From assembly GCF_012911975.1 (NCBI RefSeq), contig NZ_SMDQ01000057.1, positions 1 to 38,519 of the forward strand: a DNA stretch of 38,519 bases, read 5' to 3'. The position numbers were made by a program, and so were the translations under genes. The stretch comes from Nodosilinea sp. P-1105. GTDB lineage: Bacteria; Cyanobacteriota; Cyanobacteriia; Phormidesmidales; Phormidesmidaceae. Within the stretch, counting starts at the first letter, position 1. Every line of letters starts with the position of its first letter. Shown one piece after another: positions 33,046 to 38,519 of the stretch. The notes beneath the pieces are model-generated. The model did no database searches. It was given only the letters and a program-made list of their open reading frames with translations, and had not been told where the DNA came from.

Positions 33046-33903
33046 ATGGAGTTTAGCAAGTATCAGGGCCTAGGCAACGATTTTATTTTGATCGACAATC
33101 GCCACCAGCCAGAGCCTCTGCTGAGCCCTGAGGATGCGATCGCCTGGTGCGATCGCCACTTTGGCATTGGCGCGGACGGGGTGATTTTTGCCCTGCCAGG
33201 CCAAGCCGGTACCAACTACACCATGCGGATCTACAACTCTGACGGGTCGGAACCAGAAATGTGCGGCAATGGCATTCGCTGCCTGGCCAAGTTTCTAGAG
33301 GCCCTAGAAACCTCCGAGGGTAAAGGGCTGGCAACTTCTCACACCTACCGGATTCATACCCTAGCGGGGGTGATTTCGCCCACCCTGCAGGCGGACGGCC
33401 AGGTGACCGTGGACATGGGCTGTCCAGTTTTACTGGCCCAGGATATCCCCACCACCCTGGGCACCCCCGATGACAAAGTGGTTGACGTTCCCCTGACCGT
33501 AGCGGACCAAGACTGGGCGGTCACCTGTGTCAGCATGGGCAATCCCCACTGCATTACCTTTGTGGAGTCTGTAGAGGCTATCCCCTTAGCCACCCTGGGG
33601 CCCCAGTTTGAACACCATGCCGCCTTTCCCCAACGGATTAATACCGAATTTATTCAGGTGGTGCGACCCGATTATTTAAAGATGCGAGTTTGGGAACGGG
33701 GGGCTGGTATCACCCTGGCCTGCGGCACCGGGGCCTGTGCCTCTTTGGTGGCGGGGGTATTGGCGGGGCGGTGCGATCGCGCGGCTACGGTTGAACTACC
33801 CGGTGGCCCCCTGCGCATTGAGTGGTCAGTGGCCGACAACCGGGTGTATATGACCGGGCCAGCAGAACAGGTGTTTAAGGGCCACACATCCCATCATGTA
33901 TAA
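33046..33903 (+). CDS. dapF: Diaminopimelate epimerase
   Basis: Converts LL- to meso-diaminopimelate for lysine and peptidoglycan. The N-terminus [21 protein letters not shown] is standard. Both catalytic cysteines are seen: C73 in [15 protein letters not shown] and C226 in [13 protein letters not shown], with the NPHCITFVE segment between them. 285 residues from ATG 33046; an in-frame ATG at 33034 adds MDEV. Length normal. Confidence 0.97.
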   Translation: MEFSKYQGLGNDFILIDNRHQPEPLLSPEDAIAWCDRHFGIGADGVIFALPGQAGTNYTMRIYNSDGSEPEMCGNGIRCLAKFLEALETSEGKGLATSHTYRIHTLAGVISPTLQADGQVTVDMGCPVLLAQDIPTTLGTPDDKVVDVPLTVADQDWAVTCVSMGNPHCITFVESVEAIPLATLGPQFEHHAAFPQRINTEFIQVVRPDYLKMRVWERGAGITLACGTGACASLVAGVLAGRCDRAATVELPGGPLRIEWSVADNRVYMTGPAEQVFKGHTSHHV

Positions 33904-34054
33904 CTATTGCATTCAAGACACGAAAATTCAGAAATCCTTGTTGCCGGATGATCCCCGTCTTTAGCATTGGATTAGTGGCATAGGGACAGCGTCTCAGGGG
34001 TGAGCCCAGGTGCCCGTCTGCTATCCCCAGATATAGTCCATAGGAGATTTCGGC

Positions 34055-36538
34055 ATGGTGTCTACGACAGCAGCGGCGGTAGAGCAGGGCCAAGACCTGG
34101 TGCTCTGGCTAGATCAGTTGCGGCTTGAGGATGTGCCAACGGTGGGGGGTAAAAATGCCTCCCTGGGCGAAATGATTCAGCAGCTCACCCCAAAAGGGAT
34201 TCAAGTGCCTTCCGGGTTTGCCACCACCTCCCACGCCTACCGCTACTTCATTCAGCAAACTGGGCTAGATGCCCAATTGCGGGAAGTGCTAGGCGGGTTT
34301 GATATCAATGATGTCACCGAGCTACGGCGGCGGGGCCGAAAGGCGCGATCGCTGATTCTCAACGCCACTTTCCCCAGCGACCTGAGGGCGGCTATCCTCG
34401 ACGCCTACCATCGCATGTGCGAGTTGGCGGGCCAAAACCTGTGCCTGGGGGATGAGTCTTGTCTGCGAGACAACGCCTACAGCGAGGTGGACGTGGCCGT
34501 GCGCTCTAGCGCCACCGCCGAGGATTTGCCCGATGCCAGCTTTGCCGGACAACAGGAAACCTACCTGAATGTCTACGGCGACCAGGAAGTGCTGATTGCC
34601 TGCAAAAAGTGCTTTGCCTCCCTATTCACCGACCGGGCCATTTCCTACCGCACCACCAAGCATTTTGACCATTTTGATGTGGCTCTGTCGGTGTGTATTC
34701 AGCGCATGGTGCGATCGGACCTGGCTACCTCTGGGGTGATGTTTTCCATCGACACCGAAACCGGCTTCCAGCAGGCGGTGCTGATTACCGCCGCCTATGG
34801 TCTGGGAGAAAACGTGGTGCAAGGCACCGTCAACCCCGACGAATACGTGGTGTTTAAGCCCACCCTCAACAGTGGCCATAAACCAATTCTGAGTAAGCGC
34901 CTGGGCACCAAGGCCCTGCGCATGGTCTATGACACCAGCGGCACCGAGCTAACCAAGAACGAGCCGGTACCCCTGGCCGACCAAAACCGCTTTGCCATTG
35001 ACGACGACGATATTCTGCAACTGGCCCAATGGGCCTGCATCATCGAAGACCACTACACCCAGTTGCAGGGCACCTACAGCCCCATGGATATTGAATGGGC
35101 CAAGGATGGCCTCACCGGAGAATTATTCATCGTCCAGGCCCGACCGGAAACGGTACAGTCCCAAAAAGCCCAAAACGAGCTGCGCACTTACCACCTGGAG
35201 GTGCCGGATGGGGTAGCCCCTGTGGCCAGGGGTCGGGCTGTGGGGGCGCTGATTGGCCAGGGGGATGCCTGCGTGATCCTGGATGTGAACCAAATTGCCC
35301 AGTTTCGTCCGGGGGAGGTACTGGTCACCGCCCGCACCGACCCCGACTGGGAACCGATTATGAAACAGGCCAGCGCCATCGTCACCGACCAGGGAGGACG
35401 CACCTGCCACGCCGCCATCATTGCCCGCGAAATGGGGATTCCGGCGATCGTCGGTTGCGACAACGCCACCCAGGTGCTGACCACTGGCGAGCCGATCACC
35501 GTCTCCTGCGCCAGCGGCGAAGAGGGGCTGATCTACCCGGGCCAGTTGCCCTTTCATGTGGACACCGTACAACTGGATAGCTTGCCCGAAACCCGCACCA
35601 AAATCATGATCAATGTGGGCAACCCAGAACTGGCCTTTGGTCTGGCCGCCTTACCCAATGACGGCGTCGGCCTGGCCCGGTTGGAGTTCATCATCGCCAA
35701 CCACATCAAGATCCATCCCCTGGCCCTGCTGAACTTTGAGCAGCTGCCAGACGGGGCCGAAAAGCGGCAGATCGAACAACTTACCGCCCTCTACGACCAA
35801 AAGCCCCAGTATTTTGTCGACAAGCTGGCCCAGGGGGTGGCGATTCTGGCGGCCGCCTTTTACCCCAAGCCGGTTGTCGTGCGCCTGTCTGACTTCAAGA
35901 GCAACGAATACGCCCATCTGCTGGGGGGAGAGACCTTTGAACCCGCCGAGGAAAACCCGATGATTGGCTGGCGGGGAGCCTCGCGCTACACCGATCACCG
36001 CTACCGGGATGGCTTTGCCCTAGAATGTCAGGCCTTGAAACGGGTGCGAGATGAGATGGGGCTGACCAACGTGATTTTGATGGTGCCCTTCTGCCGCACC
36101 CCGGATGAAGGGCGCCTGGTGTTACAGGAAATGGCTCAGCATGGCCTAGGGCGCGGCGAAAATGGCTTGCAAATTTATGTGATGTGCGAACTGCCCAACA
36201 ACGTTGTGCTGGCCGATGAATTTAGCCAGGTGTTTGATGGATTTTCCATTGGTTCCAACGACTTGACCCAACTCACCCTCGGGTTAGACCGGGACTCGGC
36301 CCTGGTGGCCCATTTGTTTGATGAGCGCAGTAAGGGGGTAAGGCGAATGGTGGCGATGGCGATCCAGACGGCCAAGGAAAACAATCGTAAGATTGGCATC
36401 TGCGGCCAGGGTCCCAGCGACTACCCAGAGTTTGCCCGCTTTTTGGTCGAGCAGGGGATTGATTCCATCAGCTTGAACCCAGATACGGTACTCAGCACTC
36501 GCTTAGAGATCGCCGACATGGAACAACAGATCAGCTAA
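34055..36538 (+). CDS. ppsA: Phosphoenolpyruvate synthase
   Basis: Makes phosphoenolpyruvate from pyruvate and ATP. The 827-residue enzyme has the N-terminal nucleotide-binding domain (PTVGGKNASLGEM about 28-40, VAVRSSATAEDLPDASFAGQQETYLNV about 147-173), the phosphohistidine swivel domain (GGRTCHAAIIAREMGIPAIVG, H452), and the C-terminal PEP-binding barrel (ARLEFI, MCELPNNVVLADEFSQVFDGFSIGSNDLTQLTLGLDRD, IGICGQGPSDYPEF). Start GTG/ATG choice is clear: the ATG at 34055 follows TAGGAGA. It lies 150 bases after dapF and upstream of the trehalase gene on the same strand. Confidence 0.97.
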   Translation: MVSTTAAAVEQGQDLVLWLDQLRLEDVPTVGGKNASLGEMIQQLTPKGIQVPSGFATTSHAYRYFIQQTGLDAQLREVLGGFDINDVTELRRRGRKARSLILNATFPSDLRAAILDAYHRMCELAGQNLCLGDESCLRDNAYSEVDVAVRSSATAEDLPDASFAGQQETYLNVYGDQEVLIACKKCFASLFTDRAISYRTTKHFDHFDVALSVCIQRMVRSDLATSGVMFSIDTETGFQQAVLITAAYGLGENVVQGTVNPDEYVVFKPTLNSGHKPILSKRLGTKALRMVYDTSGTELTKNEPVPLADQNRFAIDDDDILQLAQWACIIEDHYTQLQGTYSPMDIEWAKDGLTGELFIVQARPETVQSQKAQNELRTYHLEVPDGVAPVARGRAVGALIGQGDACVILDVNQIAQFRPGEVLVTARTDPDWEPIMKQASAIVTDQGGRTCHAAIIAREMGIPAIVGCDNATQVLTTGEPITVSCASGEEGLIYPGQLPFHVDTVQLDSLPETRTKIMINVGNPELAFGLAALPNDGVGLARLEFIIANHIKIHPLALLNFEQLPDGAEKRQIEQLTALYDQKPQYFVDKLAQGVAILAAAFYPKPVVVRLSDFKSNEYAHLLGGETFEPAEENPMIGWRGASRYTDHRYRDGFALECQALKRVRDEMGLTNVILMVPFCRTPDEGRLVLQEMAQHGLGRGENGLQIYVMCELPNNVVLADEFSQVFDGFSIGSNDLTQLTLGLDRDSALVAHLFDERSKGVRRMVAMAIQTAKENNRKIGICGQGPSDYPEFARFLVEQGIDSISLNPDTVLSTRLEIADMEQQIS

Positions 36539-36728
36539 GGGATGTGCCTCAGCCAGACTGAGTGCATCCCAGTTTTGCAAGTTAGTTGGCCCACCCTTCG
36601 GGAAGCGCAAGCTCTACATCCCCCAGCCCCTGCTACGCACGTCCTACGGCCTACTCCCAAAATGGGCTACTAAGTACACATAAGTCCTGTGAGACCCTTG
36701 TGGGCAGGGCTTTCCCTCCATCTCCCAG

Positions 36729-36757
36729 CCCCTTCCTCCCAAAATGGGAGAAAGGGG
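36729..36757. terminator. Extended hairpin downstream of ppsA
   Basis: CCCCTT-C-CTCCCA (36729-36741), loop AAA, TGGGAG-A-AAGGGG (36745-36757): 12 pairs with one mismatch. It is a diverged relative of the CCCCTCTCCC palindrome and could end the ppsA transcript. Confidence 0.6.
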
Positions 36758-36773
36758 AGTAGAGCTTTCAAAG

Positions 36774-36797
36774 CCCCTCGCCCTTCTGGGAGAGGGG
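36774..36797. repeat. Dispersed CCCCTCTCCC repeat, second copy
   Basis: CCCCTCGCCC-TTC-TGGGAGAGGGG followed by TTTGGGGAGAGGGC. It matches the element at 31601-31640 over about 40 bases, with the HindIII-like centre of that copy replaced by TTC. Confidence 0.8.
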
Positions 36798-36933
36798 TTT
36801 GGGGAGAGGGCTGCAAGAATGGGATGCATCCCCTCAGCCCCCCAACTGCCCTGACCTCAATTCTGTACCCTACGGTGGCTGTCTCCCTGGGCATCCATGG
36901 ATTAATCTGCCGACATCAATCATCGCAATTCCT

Positions 36934-38445
36934 ATGGACTTAACCTCCCCGGCCATTACCGCCGTTAAAACCTATATCCAAGACCATTGGGGCAAGCTCA
37001 CCCGCTCCCACACTGACCTGGTGGCTGCTGCCTATGACGAAAAAGTGGCCCACGAACAGAATGGCACCTGGCCGGTGTATATTTCGGGGCAAGAAGATAT
37101 TGAGCAGGTGACCGAAACCCTGAAGCAATCTGTACCCAAGGCTGATCTTGAGCAGATCACCATCCAGCCCTTGCCCCTGGAGGCTGATCAGTGCACCTCC
37201 CACGGGTTGCTGTATTTGCCCGGTGACTATGTGGTACCTGGCGGTCGGTTTAACGAGCTGTACGGCTGGGATGCCTACTTCATCATGGTGGGCTTAATGC
37301 ACGATCAGCGCTATACCCTGGCCAAGAGTATGGTGGATCAACTGCTGTACCAGGTGAAGCACTATGGCACTGTCCTCAACGCCAACCGGACGTATTACTT
37401 GAATCGCTCCCAGCCGCCGTTGCTGTCGCGCATGGTGCTGCGGTGGTTTGACCATGCCCAAGATCTAGACTGGTTGAAGCAAATTCTGCCTGAGCTGGAA
37501 AGTTACTACTACTACTGGATGGTGCCACCCCACCTGAATCAGTCCACCGGGCTTTCCCACTATTTTGCCGCTGGGGAAGGCCCGGCCCCGGAGGTGCTCT
37601 ATTCCGAACGGGATGACCAGGGCCGCACCCATTTCGATCGGATCAAAGACTTTTATCGCACCCACGAGGTCACCGATTACGATGTCTCCTGGTACTACGA
37701 TCCAGACACCGACCAGCTCAATGAGCTGTTCTATCGCGGCGATCGCTCTATGCGCGAATCGGGCCTTGACCCCACCAACCGGTTTGGCCCGTTCAGTATT
37801 GATGTGGTCCACTATGCGCCGGTCTGCCTGAATGTGCTGCTCTACCAAATGGAAAAGGATCTGGCCCACATTTACCAGCAGCTTGGCCATGCCGATATGG
37901 TGGACCGCTGGTGTGACAAAGCGGCCTACCGTAAAACCCTGATTAACCGCTACCTGTGGGATGAGGAGAGTGGTTTCTATTTGGACTACAACTTTCGGGA
38001 AAGCTGCCGCCGCCCCTACGACTATGCCACCACCTTTTACCCCCTCTGGGCCGGACTGGCCTCGCCCCACCAAGCCCAGCGCCTGGTGGAAAATCTACCC
38101 AAGTTAGAGGCCCCCGGTGGCCTCAGAACCAGCAACTTTGTTTCCGGTAACCAGTGGGATGCCCCCTTTGGCTGGGCCCCCTTGCAGTACTTTGGGATCA
38201 AGGGGCTGCTGCACTATGGCCATAAACCAGAGGCCCTGCGGCTGGCGGAAAAGTTCGTGACGCTGCTGGTGAATGATTTCGATCGCTGCGGTGTGCTGCT
38301 GGAAAAGTATGATGTTGACCGCTGTTCGGGAGATCTGACTGGGCAGATCAAGTTTGGCTACAGCACCAATGAGGTGGGCTTTGGCTGGACCAATGGGGTG
38401 TTTCTGGAGCTGATAGGGATTCTGGAGCAGGAACGGGGGAAATAG
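36934..38445 (+). CDS. Trehalase, glycoside hydrolase family 37
   Basis: Hydrolyses trehalose to two glucoses. Both family signatures are visible: PGGRFNELYGWDAYFIM (about residue 107 on) and QWDAPFGWAPLQY near 410. The catalytic acid is probably the Asp of ESGLDPTNRFG and the base the Glu of STNEVGFGWTNGV. 503 residues, no signal peptide, so it should act in the cytosol on internal compatible solute. ATG at 36934 chosen; the frame upstream is repeat-derived. Trehalose synthesis genes are not in the window. A heptamer array begins directly after its stop codon. Confidence 0.95.
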   Translation: MDLTSPAITAVKTYIQDHWGKLTRSHTDLVAAAYDEKVAHEQNGTWPVYISGQEDIEQVTETLKQSVPKADLEQITIQPLPLEADQCTSHGLLYLPGDYVVPGGRFNELYGWDAYFIMVGLMHDQRYTLAKSMVDQLLYQVKHYGTVLNANRTYYLNRSQPPLLSRMVLRWFDHAQDLDWLKQILPELESYYYYWMVPPHLNQSTGLSHYFAAGEGPAPEVLYSERDDQGRTHFDRIKDFYRTHEVTDYDVSWYYDPDTDQLNELFYRGDRSMRESGLDPTNRFGPFSIDVVHYAPVCLNVLLYQMEKDLAHIYQQLGHADMVDRWCDKAAYRKTLINRYLWDEESGFYLDYNFRESCRRPYDYATTFYPLWAGLASPHQAQRLVENLPKLEAPGGLRTSNFVSGNQWDAPFGWAPLQYFGIKGLLHYGHKPEALRLAEKFVTLLVNDFDRCGVLLEKYDVDRCSGDLTGQIKFGYSTNEVGFGWTNGVFLELIGILEQERGK

Positions 38446-38519
38446 GGCGGAAGGCGGAGGGCGGAGGGCGGAGGGCGGAGGGCGGAGGGCGGAGGGCGGA
38501 GGGCGGAAGGCGGAAGGCG
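38446..38519. repeat. Heptamer array GGCGGAG, about 10 units to the window edge
   Basis: GGCGGAA, then a run of perfect GGCGGAG units, then GGCGGAA twice, directly adjoining the trehalase stop codon and running off the right edge. Another STRR-type array at a gene 3' end. Confidence 0.95.

Larger units (their letters stand above)
36539..36933. other. Repeat-bearing gap between ppsA and trehalase, 395 bp
   Basis: Holds an extended hairpin (36729-36757) and a copy of the CCCCTCTCCC repeat (36774-36797). The trehalase frame is open back to 36799 through the repeat, but the family start is at 36934. Frames on the minus strand (61-74 codons) are shadows of the repeats. Confidence 0.7.

Noticed and set aside
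35095..35580. Long frames on both strands inside ppsA
   Set aside because: Shadows of a high-GC coding gene; low-complexity, no motif.

Overview
The window reads as a cyanobacterial chromosome. It carries a complete phycocyanin operon (cpcB-cpcA-two rod linkers-cpcD-cpcE-cpcF), a bilin lyase of the CpcS family and a membrane-anchored rod linker of the CpcL type. It also has cyanobacteria-typical genes (DUF1825, DUF3318, DUF1400 hydrolase, ComFB, the short cyanobacterial Hfq) and many copies of the octamer GCGATCGC (HIP1). The GC-rich, repeat-laden intergenic DNA would fit a Leptolyngbya/Nodosilinea-type filament, but that placement is only a guess.

Layout. 1-54: first codons of a probable transposase running off the left edge. 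153-806: methionine sulfoxide reductase MsrA. 854-3001: a two-gene operon on the minus strand, an LSDAT (SLOG-superfamily) predicted nucleotide sensor followed by a membrane protein with two SLATT/DUF4231 units; it is bracketed by copies of one palindrome. 3437-6259 (minus): DUF815 AAA+ ATPase, DUF1825 protein, and a coiled-coil protein with a DUF29 protein. 6511-11663 (plus): YbaB/EbfC, a low-molecular-weight phosphatase, a secreted DUF1400 hydrolase, TruB and a second alpha/beta hydrolase. 11664-12062 is a block of short tandem repeats that reaches into the 3' end of rmuC (minus). 13736-22370 is the light-harvesting region: cpcL, a methyltransferase, cpcS and then the cpc operon behind a 739-bp gap. 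22759-30862: a WecG/TagA glycosyltransferase, SfsA, RecJ, an unrecognised membrane protein with a triplicated domain, a response regulator with a PAS domain and an adenylate cyclase domain, and a tRNA-dihydrouridine synthase. 30907-38445: DUF3318, ComFB, Hfq, DapF, phosphoenolpyruvate synthase and a GH37 trehalase.

How genes work together. CpcB and CpcA form the phycocyanin hexamers. CpcE/CpcF attach the alpha-84 bilin and CpcS probably the beta-82 bilin. The two CpcC linkers and CpcD build and cap the rods, and CpcL would anchor rods directly to the membrane. The junctions between cpc genes hold strong inverted repeats that could set the ratio of pigment subunits to linkers. Second-messenger genes recur: an adenylate cyclase, a ComFB-type cyclic dinucleotide receptor and the LSDAT-SLATT pair.

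The best candidate for a little-described system is the LSDAT-SLATT operon. Next are the triple-domain membrane protein, the structured RNA between the two cpcC genes, and the consistent placement of 7- or 8-bp tandem repeat arrays at gene 3' ends. I recognised no rRNA, tRNA or CRISPR array.
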